Shown piece by piece: positions 24,435-34,673 of a stretch of DNA of 64,000 bases (the stretch's first letter is position 1; the number at the start of each line of letters is the position of its first letter). The position numbers were made by a program, and so were the translations under genes. The DNA is taken from NCBI GenBank assembly GCA_035578905.1, contig JAQJVL010000675.1, forward strand, positions 1 to 64,000. Direction: 5' to 3'. Source of the DNA: Stictocephala bisonia. Lineage: Eukaryota > Arthropoda > Insecta > Hemiptera > Membracidae. The notes beneath the pieces are model-generated. The model had not been told where the DNA came from, searched no databases, and worked only from the letters and a program-made list of their open reading frames with translations.

Positions 24435-24896
24435 GGCCAATAGTTAAATGAAGGTATTTGGAGACAGCCAGGAACAGAGAATCTAGCTGTCCTCACACTA
24501 GTTGTCTTATTAATTATAGGGATCTTAGTCTCCTAATGCATTCATTAAGTCATTATTCACCTTGCCGTTTTCTAATAGCTAAAAATAACAAGGCCAATAG
24601 TGGTGTGAAGTTATCTCAGGACACTCAGGAACAGAGAAGCAAGCAAGCAGTCCTCACACTTTTTGCTGAACTAATTGTAGGGATCTTAAAGACTCTAAAT
24701 GTGACTGAATAAGTCATTATTCACCTTGCTGTTATCTTCTAGCTAACGGACATGGCCAATAGTAATGTTAAGGTGTTTGAGGATGGCCAAGAAACAGAGG
24801 GAAAACAAGCAGTGCACACACTTGATGCCACACAGATTGTTGAACACCAGCTGAAGTTCACTCTCACTGCTCTTACTCACTCCTTGTTTGGCAAAG
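24435..24896 (+). repeat. Three tandem ~160-bp units containing exon 2 sequence
   Basis: Units start at GGCCAATAGT at 24435, 24592 and 24754 (spacings 157 and 162). Each contains a version of the start of exon 2 followed, in the first two, by intron-like sequence ending with CATTATTCACCTTGC and a pyrimidine tract with TAG/CTAA acceptor. Only the third is the functional exon. The first two have stops and frameshifts. Confidence 0.8.
24743..24896 (+). CDS. FARS2: FARS2 exon 2 (residues 205-255 plus one base)
   Basis: Acceptor TTATCTTCTAG/CTAACG, donor CAAAG/GTAATT. It encodes LTDMANSNVKVFEDG then an acidic linker and DATQIVEHQLKFTLTALTHS, the segment between motifs 2 and 3 of mitochondrial PheRS, where the family has a similar helical region (xxVExxLKxTLTxLxxxLF). 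It enters in phase 0 and leaves in phase 1, which joins correctly to exon 3. Upstream are two decayed copies of the exon, so a mapper could confuse these. Confidence 0.92.
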
Positions 24897-25883
24897 GTAA
24901 TTAAAAACTGCAATTCAGTATTTGATATTTTAACCTTTTTAAGTTTTAATTAAATGTTATATTTAAAAAAATTGTCTTAAGATACTAAGTACATTATTTT
25001 GTAATGAAAAATATAAATATCTATTACTTGGTTATAGCATTGATTATATAAACCTACAATAGATAAACCGTCTAATAGGAATATTTGTGGCAGTAATTTT
25101 GTTAGTTTGTGTGGCCCGCAACCACAGCTGGTTTAAACTGCATTACATTTACATGGGACTACACTAGCGCTCCACAATGGACCACAAAAACAGCTGATAT
25201 TTTGAGACTCAAAATTTAACATTGGATGGGAAATCTATTTGTGTATAAACTCAATGGTTATAGAGACCTTTTCTATCAACATTTTGATGTATAAATCACT
25301 AATCATGCGCAATAAAGATATTATTTTTTTTGGGTTACTGTCCTGAACCCTGTAATGATAAAGTTGAGAAGGTTAGGAGAGGGAGGAAATCAGAATGAGG
25401 AAGAGGGAATATGATCATGTTGGCTTAGGGGTGCACTTTTTGTGGCCTGGTAAATGTCATATTTTATAAGATCTTTCAAAAAAATTTAGATTTTTAAAAT
25501 CTAAATGTATAGTTTCTAAACATAGATAGTACGGTAATAATAATAATATGAAATAATTACATCCTGTGGTTGAATTCTATTCTTACTATCTATGTTATGG
25601 ACATATTTCAATTTTTAAGGTAATACATTTAAATATTATCACTATTGGTCTTAAAATAACTTGAAGCACCATGTTGCTCTGTTTCTAGCTTAAAACTAAG
25701 CATTACATAATTCTTTACTACTTTTACCAAACCATTGGTTTACAATCCAACTAAAGGGTTCATATCTTAAAACTTATTTTTTATATAACTTGGGAAAATC
25801 TAGTATTAATACAGCTCATTTAGATTAGATACGAATCCGTTTACTATAAGACTTTGAAGTTTGTTAACAGGTTGGTTGTACAG
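24897..25883. other. Intron 2, no gene
   Basis: AT-rich intron of 987 bp. The segment 25090-25450 has GTGGCC-type motifs at both edges (GTGGCCCGC near 25111, GTGGCCTGG near 25442) but no convincing inverted repeat. No open frame with a recognisable domain. Confidence 0.5.
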
Positions 25884-26015
25884 ACGTGGAGTTGCGATGG
25901 GTGTCTAGTTACTTCCCTTTCACTCATCCGTCATGGGAGTTAGAGGTGTTATTTGAAGGCAAGTGGTTGGAACTTCTTGGATGTGGCATTATCAGGCACA
26001 AAATTCTTCAGTCTG
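25884..26015 (+). CDS. FARS2: FARS2 exon 3 (residues 256-299, split codons at both ends)
   Basis: Acceptor GTACAG/ACGTGG, donor TCTG/GTGAGT. It encodes ELRWVSSYFPFTHPSWELEV and then WLELLGCGIIRHKIL, the conserved catalytic core of the class II PheRS fold (FPFTxPSxExE and LExLGCGxx). Phase 1 in and out. A second, inverted copy is at 7334-7470. Confidence 0.95.
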
Positions 26016-26140
26016 GTGAGTTGTGGGCGATCTGAATGTTTTAAACATTATATATCTCCTATAGTTCTTCATTTTTAAAAATATATAATTGTTTAGTATA
26101 TTTTTATTAAAGTACTTTTTGATCGAAAGTCAGATTTTAA

Positions 26141-26829
26141 CCCTTAAAACGCGGCATCCGTATATATACGCATGTTTACAATTGCCCGTAACGCGTTATA
26201 CGTAATATTTCGCGAGCTGATAACAATAATCCTAGAACAGGCCTAATACAACGTAGCGAGTTCTAAGATTCAAGGTCAAGACTATTTTCAGGTTATTATT
26301 AATTTTCGAGACCTTTGGACTGGTTACTAGGCAACGAATGTAAATAATATGAAGTTTTCATTCATTATTGCCTCTGTCGAGGTAACCGCTAGCGCTCGCA
26401 GCGAATATATACGCATCTGCTAGTCACATGACGCGGCGACCGGCTGGCGCTCGTCAGTCTGCAGTTATTTGTTGTCTGTCTCGTGCATTGTACTAATCTC
26501 CGGTGTGTAAACAAAGTTTATTATTTCGAATTTACTCTATATTTTTCATTGTGACGTCTAGTTTTATTTTTGTTGTAAATAGTGTTTATTTTGTGTACAT
26601 AATCTGTTGTCTTATTGAGTTATATTGTATATCTTGTTATTGAGTATATTTTATATTGAGTTATATATATGTATTGTATATTGTATATCGTTATTATTTT
26701 TTTTTTACATTGTACTATCCTGGTTTAGATTTTAAAAAAATATAACTTTACAAAAACTAAAATTATATATATTCAAGAAAATTAAGCGTTAATTGAAAAA
26801 TTACAGAAAATTGCTCAGCGTTTTAAGGG
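26141..26829. mobile_element. piggyBac-like MITE with TTAA target site
   Basis: TTAA at 26137-26140 and 26830-26833 flank a 689-bp element with terminal inverted repeat CCCTTAAAACGC / GCGTTTTAAGGG. TTAA duplication with CCC...GGG ends is the signature of piggyBac-superfamily elements. The 5' half has a GC-rich section (CGCTAGCGCTCGCAGCG and CGGCGACCGGCTGGCGC near 26390-26450). No transposase, hence non-autonomous. It lies about 125 bp into FARS2 intron 3. Confidence 0.8.
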
Positions 26830-28725
26830 TTAATAGTATTTTCATTTTCTTTTTTTTTTTTTATTCGCTAATTACAATGTTTCTATTTTTTTTAGTAACA
26901 CAAAATGATGTGACTGTTCACACTACCCTATTAAGTAGGGGTAGTTCATTATGTTTAGATTAAACAGTTTTTGGATGATGTTTATGCAATTTTTCCATTG
27001 TTATTTTATTTTGTTTATCAATTGAATGTATTATAAAAAATTCTATAGCTAAACTATATGTCGACAAACTAGTTAGTAACAATGACTACACTCATTCATC
27101 TACACTCATTCGCCCGTCATATTCACCCATGTCTTGACGATCGGCATCTTATGAATGAATAATGAATGGGTATAAAATTATTCATTATTTTGTTATTCAT
27201 TATTTGTAGGGGTGTGCGAGTACTCGAAACTTAGAGTATTTGATCGAGTATTTTACTACTCGAACTTGGCTCGAAGCTCCTAAAACTACTCAAAGTTTGA
27301 TCGAGTAATTGTATTTCACGAAATATCAGATTTACATCTTAATTTAAAGAGTAAACAGAGATTTTACTTTTTTTATAAGTTATCAATAAAAAATGTTTTA
27401 TTTTACCCTTAATCATACGTTATCAGTTTGGTACACGTAATTATGAACTGAACAATATGCCTAAGAACAGGTAGTACACGACGACAGTCAAATCAACTAT
27501 TCGATGTAGTGAATGAGTTTGTTTATTATGATTTTAACTAGTTCAGTTCAAAGTGATCAACAGAGCTGAGAAGGTAGCGATCATTGTAAATAGTTACCGT
27601 AGTAGCGATCACACATGTTGGTTGTCGAGTCTACTAGTCACTTGTAACCTAACCTAAAATAGTGTGAATAAAACAGAAGTGCTGGTTAGTGTCTTTATGA
27701 CCCAAGAAAGGGGACGAGAGATCCGGCTCAAGATGCTCAAAAAACCTGTTACCAATAGAAATCTAATAGTCTGTGAACCGTGGATATTATGCATATTTTT
27801 GTTCATATCAATAATACCGTTCAATTAAAAGGGTCCCGAGAACGGGTCACTTTACATCCCAAGAATCAAACTTTCCATCTTTTGTAGGTGAAAGTTCATC
27901 TCGGTTGTAGTATACGTTCGTGCAAGGAACCGTTCAGCTCCTTTTCGGAAATGAAATTATCGTATATTTCTTGCAAGTCGATTGAGGTCTATTTTGGTTT
28001 TTAATCTGAGCAGGGAATCGACGAATGATTTGACGTAAGAAAATACCGTATCATATCATATAAAATATGGTAATGGCGTTCTAGCAGCATGTGACACAAC
28101 ATTATTGATTTATTTTCTGTCAAATAAAAAATAGATATGTATCCGTGGCGAACGTCTATTAATTATTATTCCGAAAACGCCTTACATCGCCAAAACTGTG
28201 TGTAATATTTGCACATACGATATTTTTTGCTGTCAAATTGTTGAACGGTTTTCTGACTAGGTTAGACAATAACACAGTTGGAGTGTAAAAGGTGGTAAAG
28301 TACGATAATTTTGATTCGTAAATTCACCGAACGTAAATCCGTCGATGTCAATGTAAACTGTAAAACAATCACGAATCAACCAAAGTGAGGGAGAACATGT
28401 TGGAAGCCCTTTTAATCATGTAAATGAACTTGTTTGTTTGATATTGATTACAAGTATTTAAGTGAAACATTTTACTTTTATATTAAGATTTTCATACTGT
28501 GCAAATAGAGGAGTACACTGTCACTTGAAGAAATATCCAGGCAGACTGATGGGTGAGTGTTTGCAGTCAATGGAACAGGCTCAGTGACCTTCATCAGTCT
28601 TATCAGCAATCTGTATTGATAACAGGCAAGGACTAAAACTGCCAAGGACTAAAACTGCTTAGTTATTTACTGAACAAGTTGAATATAAATACATAATTAT
28701 AAAATCACTTTGAATGTTTAATAAA

Positions 28726-28824
28726 TTATTAATTTGCGTCTAATAAAATTTAATTATTTTATTAATTTGCATCTAATAGGATTTAATTATTTTATTAATT
28801 TGCATCTAATAAAATTTAATTATT
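28726..28824 (+). repeat. 33-bp tandem repeat, three units
   Basis: Units at 28726, 28759 and 28792 with form TTATTAATTTGCRTCTAATA then RRATTTAATTATT. It lies 76 bp upstream of the LINE ORF1 start and could be part of its 5' UTR, where tandem promoter-like repeats are common. That role is inference. Confidence 0.85.
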
Positions 28825-28899
28825 TTAAACTTAAGAAAAAAGGACATTATTGTTATTGTAAGTGCATAAAATATTTTAAGGAATTTTGGCTTATTGAAT

Positions 28900-30198
28900 A
28901 TGGACTTTACTTTGCCTTATGGGTGGACAAGGAAAGAAATAATTAGACCAACGGGTATTCGCAAAGGAAAAATAGACATATACGTGATTTCACCAGGGGG
29001 AAAAACTTTCCGATCTAAAAAGGAACTTGAAAAGCATATAGCTGAAAAAAATCTAAAATTCAAAATAAGTGATTTTAATTTTTCAACAAAAAAATTTAAT
29101 AACAGTGATGCATCCCCAAATTTTAAGAATACTCTAACAGAAAAAAGTGACGCAAGTCTTTCCAAACTAATTGATGATAAAAAACCTGAAAATAGTCCCA
29201 GAATTAATACTTCAGGAATGTCAACAATGGTGGATATTAGCAATAAAATTATTCCTGAACAATCACTGGGAACCCCCTTAAAATTACAAAGTGTTGATCA
29301 TGGAGTGAGGCCAGGGGAGTCTGTCTGTAGTAGCACACCTTTACTATCAAATCCACCATTAATGGAAACAAATCTTGTAACTAAAAACGTCACTATTGAA
29401 AAAGAGACTGAAATCAATCACTGTTTTAGTTTATTGAAAAATGAATGGGTGACTGATGACACCATCCAGTTGTATTTTAAAACATTGGACAGTAAAATCA
29501 CAAAGGCTAATACATGTTTCCTGAGCCCAGCCGCTTGTCAAGCTATAAAGATGCTTGGTGATTACAACTACATCGTTTCACCACTAAAACTTGAAGACAA
29601 ATCGTATATTTTTATTCCAGTAAATGACGCACAGGAATCCACTTTAGATTCAGGGTCGCACTGGAACCTCTTATTTTATACAAAGGAAGACAGCAGCTTC
29701 TACTATTTTGACTCCTTTGCCAAATACAATGCTGATTCTGCGAGGACAATATATACAAAACTATCCTCAGTAATTTGCCCTGGTGCTCCTTTCAAAGTGA
29801 TTAATTGCCCTCAGCAGGACAACACTTTTGACTGTGGAGTGTACCTGTTGCTTATGGTTGATTGGTTGATCCAGAACCTCGCCGAAAATGACCGATTAGT
29901 AGGCAAAATTGAGAACTGCAATAAGACCTTGAAAATTAGTAGAAGTGACGTCATCATAAAACGGGCCAGTCTCGCCTACCTTTGGCTAAATAATCAACAT
30001 GTGCATCCAACACTGTACCTTACTCCATCTGTTATAAAAGAATTGATGTTTACAAACAAAACGGACCAGGTTTCTACAAAAACAATTGAACATAAATCCA
30101 CAAACACAGAGCAACTTGAAGTAGTAAATTGTGACAACAAAATATCTAAGAATACAGCAGAAACAATGAACCAAGAAGAAACAGATAATAACAAATAA
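28900..30198 (+). CDS. LINE ORF1 part a: methyl-CpG-binding domain and SENP8-like C48 protease
   Basis: Start at ATG 28900, since the frame has a TAA at 28867. Residues about 5-68 look like an MBD: LPYGWTRKEIIRPTG, GKIDIYVISPGGKTFRSKK, then DFNFST, matching the MBD2/3-type pattern LPxGW...R..G...GK.D.YY.SP.GKKFRSK...DF.F. After a low-complexity linker comes an Ulp1/C48 peptidase (about 180-330): H254 in SHWNLLFY, D271 in YYFDS, Q305/306 and C312 in PQQDNTFDCGVYLL. Spacing and flanks resemble SENP8/NEDP1, the NEDD8 protease. The last in-element codons (after 30191) belong to the inserted Penelope element. Predicted role in retrotransposition is inference. Confidence 0.8.
   Translation: MDFTLPYGWTRKEIIRPTGIRKGKIDIYVISPGGKTFRSKKELEKHIAEKNLKFKISDFNFSTKKFNNSDASPNFKNTLTEKSDASLSKLIDDKKPENSPRINTSGMSTMVDISNKIIPEQSLGTPLKLQSVDHGVRPGESVCSSTPLLSNPPLMETNLVTKNVTIEKETEINHCFSLLKNEWVTDDTIQLYFKTLDSKITKANTCFLSPAACQAIKMLGDYNYIVSPLKLEDKSYIFIPVNDAQESTLDSGSHWNLLFYTKEDSSFYYFDSFAKYNADSARTIYTKLSSVICPGAPFKVINCPQQDNTFDCGVYLLLMVDWLIQNLAENDRLVGKIENCNKTLKISRSDVIIKRASLAYLWLNNQHVHPTLYLTPSVIKELMFTNKTDQVSTKTIEHKSTNTEQLEVVNCDNKISKNTAETMNQEETDNNK
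30179..30191 (+). repeat. 13-bp target-site duplication, left
   Basis: AAACAGATAATAA here and at 33626-33638 flank the Penelope-like element. Skipping from 30191 to 33639 keeps the ORF1 reading frame with no stop, so the insertion site and the original continuity are both supported. Confidence 0.9.
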
Positions 30199-30410
30199 TA
30201 AGGTTAACGTACCTTTTGTCGTCTTCAGCTACAAAATCTTCTTAATTGGATTACCAGTTTCAGAGTAAAAACTCCATGTTCACATCCATTGTACGTTGTC
30301 AAAAGTCACATCAAAACATTATACAAAAATTAAAGATTTACAAAAAATAATAAAACATATGATAACATTGCCGGTTGGTATGATGGAATGTTTTATATAA
30401 AAATTATAAA

Positions 30411-30882
30411 AATAAAGGAGCGACAATGAATACTCTTGAAAATTATGAAATATATAAAGCCATAAAAAGTAACCCAAATACTGTACTTAATGAAAAATCA
30501 AAATTCTCTACAAATATTTTATTTGATCGGATTACAAATTTGCATCAACCGATGAAAGAAGACAGACGGCCAGATAGAAATAAAATTATTCAAAGTCAAG
30601 TAACCATTGGATAACATCGTTCCAGCTGCACGCTCAATCCGAATCTAACCATCATACCAACCGGCAATGTTATCATATGTTTTATTATTTTTTGTAAATC
30701 TTTAATTTTTGTATAATGTTTTGATGTGACTTTTGACAACGTACAATGGATGTGAACATGGAGTTTTTACTCTGAAACTGGTAATCCAATTAAGAGGATT
30801 TTGTAGCTGAAGACGACAAAAGGTACGTTAACCTTATTATTTGTTATATATATCAGCTCAGGAGGCTTTAGCAATGAATAAA
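30411..30882 (+). repeat. Penelope pLTR, upstream copy
   Basis: Starts AATAAAGGAGCGACAATG and ends GCAATGAATAAA. Same length as the downstream copy. It encodes a 62-residue fragment (30426-30614) identical to the C-terminus of the element's protein, a by-product of pLTR duplication and not a separate gene. It contains CTGAAGACGAC, a partial hammerhead-like core, but the matching GAAAC is not seen. Confidence 0.9.
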
Positions 30883-33357
30883 TTAAACGCTAGTCAAGCA
30901 AAATTAGCCTACATGTATAAGAATGTCAAAATAAAAGTCTTAAATACGTCACAGAATATTAAGTTCAATAAAACATGCCTAGACTTGCAAATAGTTCCAA
31001 AATACGTACAAATTAGAATAAACAATCAGTCGATTGCAGCTAAGAAAACTAAATTGATTGCTGAAAAAATATGGATTAGAAATGAGGTTAAGTATTTGTA
31101 TACAAAAAAACATATGCTCAACACTTTACTTATGAGAAAACATCTTGAGCTATTGAATAACCTACACCCTTCACAGACCGATCAAGTGTTTCGCACCATT
31201 GAACAACAGATCAATAGGGTAATTATTAAAAAGAAAAACACTCAGAGAAAGAAAATAGATATTTTACTGAAAACTCAAATTAAACCTATACCAAACATTA
31301 GTTGTGAGCACAAATTTTTTAAACGTGTTGTAAACTACACCAACATTGTTTTCACAGATGATGAAACCAATATTTTAAATAAAGGCTTAAATTATAATAT
31401 ACAGCAGAATGGTTGGAAGAAAAACATTATTTCTGAAATATTAAATGCCGAAACCTCAATTAGCTCTATCACTAATGATCAAACAAAAACTGTTATTAGA
31501 CATAAAATCGACCAAAAATTAAAGAAAATACAGACTTATAAAAAATATAAAAAACATGTAAGCAACAATAACTTATCATTACTTAACTCAATTAAAGAGA
31601 AACTAATAGAACACAAATGTATTATCACCAGAGCAGACAAAGGACAGTCAGTTGTAATCCTACCCATTGAAGATTACAACAAAAAAGTTACAGATTTTAT
31701 AGTTAATAATGACATCAATGAAATACATGATGATCCTACAAATAAATACAATAATTTGTTAAAAAATGCAATCAATAAAAGCACAAATATTTTTACTAAA
31801 GACGATATAAAATATTTAAAAATGATAGATCCCAAACCCCCCACCCTCACAGGCCTACCAAAAATCCACAAAGCAGACGTACCCATCAGACCACTTGTCA
31901 ATTTTACAACTGCTCCGTCTTACAAATTAAGCAAAAAATTAGACAAAATTTTGAGAAATAATATTACTTTCCCCAAGAACTACAGTCTAAATAACAGTCT
32001 AGAACTTATTGATGTTACAAAAAACCTAGTTATTGAACCATATCACACCTTGGCATCATTTGATATCACCAACCTATATACAAATGTACCAATAGCTTTG
32101 ACATTAGAAATAACAAAAAGAAATTTGCTTTCCAACTCCAAACTAAGCCATGATGCCATAGATGAAATTATAAATCTACTAGAAATAGTTTTGAACCAGA
32201 ATTATTTTCAATTTGGTAATAAATACTACTTTCAAAACAATGGTCTGGCCATGGGATCCCCTCTCTCAAGTATCTTATCTGAAATATATCTGAACGACTT
32301 TGAGAATAAACATATTTTTTCTGAGACTAACAAATTTTTGAATAATATTTCACTTTACCGCCGATATGTAGATGATACAATAGTCATTTTTAAAGGAAAT
32401 AAAAGGCAACTAGACTTATTCAATAAATATCTTAATGACTTTTCCCAAAACTTAAAATTCACCATTGAAACTGAAGATAACAATAGTTTAAACTTCCTTG
32501 ACCTTACCTTAAAGAAACACAATAAAGCCATTACATACTCCATATACAGAAAGCCAACAACCACCGACCATACAATCCATGCCTCGTCATACCATCCTTA
32601 TTCACATAAATTATCAGCATACAGAAGTATGGTTTACAGATTATTGAAAGTTCCACTTACCACAGACGATTATGCCAAAGAGTTAAATATTATAAAATAC
32701 ATAGCGGTGCATAATGGTTATAACATAAAAATGGTTGATGACCTAGTTAGTAAATTTAAAAATAAAAAAGTTCTCGCTCCTTCAGAAAAACCCAAGAAAA
32801 AGTACACATCAATAGAATATGGAGAAAATTTATATTTCACTCTGAAATCACAACTAAAAAAAGAAAATGTCACTTTATCTTGTAAAACATCTAATAAAAT
32901 TGGAAAACTATTAAATATCCGAAATAAACCAAATCCTACTGCCTTAGATACCACTGGCATATATAAAATCAAATGTTCAGATTGTCCGAATATTTATATA
33001 GGACAAACAGGCCGTTCTTTCACAAAGCGTTTCAATGAACACCTACCCAAGAACGTTAATAAGCCTCAAACTTCTCGTTTTGCTGAACATTTAGTTAACA
33101 ACAATCATAACATTAAGGACATTCACACCAACCTAGATATTCTCCATAAATGTAATAAAGGAACGACAATGAATACTCTTGAAAATTATGAAATATATAA
33201 AGCCATAAAAAGTAACCCAAATACTGTACTTAATGAAAAATCAAAATTCTCTACAAATATTTTATTTGATCGGATTACAAATTTGCATCAACCGATGAAA
33301 GAAGACAGACGGCCAGATAGAAATAAAATTATTCAAAGTCAAGTAACCATTGGATAA
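30874..33357 (+). CDS. Penelope-like polyprotein: reverse transcriptase and GIY-YIG endonuclease
   Basis: 827 residues from ATG 30874, intact. The RT domain has motif A FDITNLYTNVP (D397), motif B GLAMGSPLSSILSEIYL and motif C YVDD (498-501), followed by NFLDLTL. A C-terminal GIY-YIG nuclease has GIY at 695-697 and YIG at 708-710, with a Cys pair (CSDC) between and Arg-containing GQTGRSFTKRFNEH after it. This RT plus GIY-YIG order defines endonuclease-bearing Penelope-like elements, which cut target DNA and prime on it. The N-terminal 250 residues are basic and of unknown fold, as in the family. The protein runs into the downstream pLTR, which supplies its last residues. It looks capable of function by sequence. 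Confidence 0.93.
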   Translation: MNKLNASQAKLAYMYKNVKIKVLNTSQNIKFNKTCLDLQIVPKYVQIRINNQSIAAKKTKLIAEKIWIRNEVKYLYTKKHMLNTLLMRKHLELLNNLHPSQTDQVFRTIEQQINRVIIKKKNTQRKKIDILLKTQIKPIPNISCEHKFFKRVVNYTNIVFTDDETNILNKGLNYNIQQNGWKKNIISEILNAETSISSITNDQTKTVIRHKIDQKLKKIQTYKKYKKHVSNNNLSLLNSIKEKLIEHKCIITRADKGQSVVILPIEDYNKKVTDFIVNNDINEIHDDPTNKYNNLLKNAINKSTNIFTKDDIKYLKMIDPKPPTLTGLPKIHKADVPIRPLVNFTTAPSYKLSKKLDKILRNNITFPKNYSLNNSLELIDVTKNLVIEPYHTLASFDITNLYTNVPIALTLEITKRNLLSNSKLSHDAIDEIINLLEIVLNQNYFQFGNKYYFQNNGLAMGSPLSSILSEIYLNDFENKHIFSETNKFLNNISLYRRYVDDTIVIFKGNKRQLDLFNKYLNDFSQNLKFTIETEDNNSLNFLDLTLKKHNKAITYSIYRKPTTTDHTIHASSYHPYSHKLSAYRSMVYRLLKVPLTTDDYAKELNIIKYIAVHNGYNIKMVDDLVSKFKNKKVLAPSEKPKKKYTSIEYGENLYFTLKSQLKKENVTLSCKTSNKIGKLLNIRNKPNPTALDTTGIYKIKCSDCPNIYIGQTGRSFTKRFNEHLPKNVNKPQTSRFAEHLVNNNHNIKDIHTNLDILHKCNKGTTMNTLENYEIYKAIKSNPNTVLNEKSKFSTNILFDRITNLHQPMKEDRRPDRNKIIQSQVTIG

Positions 33358-33625
33358 CATCGTTCCAGCTGCACGCTCAATCCGAATCTAACCATCATAC
33401 CAACCGGCAATGTTATCATATGTTTTATTATTTTTTGTAAATCTTTAATTTTTGTATAATGTTTTGATGTGACTTTTGACAACGTACAATGGATGTGAAC
33501 ATGGAGTTTTTACTCTGAAACTGGTAATCCAATTAAGAAGATTTTGTAGCTGAAGACGACAAAAGGTACGTTAACCTTATTATTTGTTATATATATCAGC
33601 TCAGGAGGCTTTAACAATGAATAAA
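33154..33625 (+). repeat. Penelope pLTR, downstream copy
   Basis: Direct repeat of 30411-30882. Carries the C-terminal coding end and stop of the ORF (33355-33357) and the downstream hairpin half. Followed directly by the right target-site duplication. Confidence 0.9.
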
Positions 33626-33638
33626 AAACAGATAATAA
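33626..33638 (+). repeat. 13-bp target-site duplication, right
   Basis: AAACAGATAATAA, equal to 30179-30191. LINE ORF1 resumes in frame at 33639. Confidence 0.9.
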
Positions 33639-34386
33639 TGTAAAAACAAACACATGGACAATGGTTGAGCCTACATCAAACAGAAAAGCCTTACATAAAC
33701 ATAAAATACAGGTGTGCACAGATGCTATAGCCGTGTCAAATAAGTTTGAAGTTTTAGGCCAAATGAATGAAAAGTCCCTCTTTTCTAACAATAAAAATCC
33801 ACCTAAAACTAGCAGTTTTAAAAACATCTACAAGCTCAAGAACAGAGCAAATAAGAAGATCACTACATGTAAAAATATGACTTTAGATTTTTACTCAGAT
33901 AGTCAAGGAAGAGGCGTTGCACAACTGATCAATGATACTAGCAGTGGCACAGTAAAGGTAAACTCTGTTGTCATGCCAAATGCCACGGCAAGTAGAGTTT
34001 ATGAATGTGCTCAACAAGGTAAAAGTGGAGTTTGTGTAATAATGGCTGGCACAAACGATGTGCTGAGACAATGTACAGAGAGTATCTACAGTAAATTGGA
34101 AAAATATCTAAAAACCCTTAGCTCAGAAAATATAGTTTGTATAACAACCGCACCACCTCGATATGACCTCAGTAATCAACATCCACAACAAGATCTTCTG
34201 GCTATCCTGAACAACTACATAAGAGAGTTGGCAGCTAGAATAAGAAATGTATATCTTATTGACCTAGATGTTATGAAAAAAAAACACTTCTCACAAGAGG
34301 GAATACACTTAAGTCATTGTGGAAAAAACAACTTTCTCGTATGGTACTTAACAACCTGGAATGTATACATACTATTAAACTCTTAG
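33639..34386 (+). CDS. LINE ORF1 part b: SGNH/GDSL-type esterase
   Basis: Continuation of ORF1 after the Penelope insertion; the in-frame ATG at 33661 is internal. A basic linker with SNKFEVLG, typical of LINE ORF1 proteins, precedes an SGNH hydrolase: LDFYSDSQGRG (nucleophile Ser codon at 33901), VVMPNATA, IMAGTNDV (the Asn-Asp block at 34054-34059), APPRYDLS, and EGIHLSHCGK near the end (catalytic His near 34305; the usual Asp position reads Glu). Esterase-bearing ORF1s are known in CR1-superfamily LINEs, where they are thought to act on lipids or membranes. At about 34322 a one-base change in an A-run shifts the frame, so the stop at 34386 is an artefact of that shift. Confidence 0.8.
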
Positions 34387-34673
34387 CTACTAATTATAAA
34401 AAAAACATAGTACCGGTAATTGAAAACAAAAATAGTTCTATCAAAGTCATAGAAGGTGACATGAGGGATATGATCAAGAAACATCAGTTCAACAAATCAA
34501 CTGCCTTCTCCCACTGCATATCAGCAGACTTTGAATCAAACCGTCACATGAGTGCTGGGGTGGCAGTCGTATTCAAGCAGTATTTTGGGAAGCCTAAAGC
34601 TGCAAACTATGTGGAGGATCATTTGGCTTACCAACAAGTAAATGAAGGGGCCACAATTTTTAGCAACATATGA
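34323..34673 (+). pseudogene. LINE ORF1 part c: macrodomain, N-terminal half
   Basis: Frame entered after the shift near 34322. It encodes the start of an OARD1/Poa1p-like macrodomain: SIKVIEGDMRDM, then AFSHCISADFESNRHMSAGV and AVVFKQYFGKP, matching the family pattern GD[LM]...HC[IV]S.D..M.AGIA..FK..FG. These segments form the ADP-ribose pocket. A second shift near 34660 moves the rest into another frame. Macrodomains of this clade remove ADP-ribose from acidic residues; whether this one did is inference. Confidence 0.78.

Larger units (their letters stand above)
30192..33625 (+). mobile_element. Penelope-like element, near-intact
   Basis: Typical Penelope architecture: two direct pLTRs of 472 bp (30411-30882 and 33154-33625) that differ at only about three positions I can see, an inverted copy of part of the pLTR at the 5' end (30192-30384, mirror of about 30646-30843), and one long ORF. 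The upstream pLTR contains a repeated piece of the ORF's 3' end. Flanked by a 13-bp duplication. High pLTR identity and an open ORF suggest a recent insertion. It interrupts the LINE ORF1. Confidence 0.93.

Noticed and set aside
30426..30614. Independent 62-residue gene
   Set aside because: Identical to the C-terminus of the Penelope protein and produced by pLTR duplication.
1..33600. Natural large inverted duplication of the FARS2 locus
   Set aside because: Copy boundary coincides with the gap edge and one arm has unpolished-read error patterns, so an assembly cause is more likely, though not proven.
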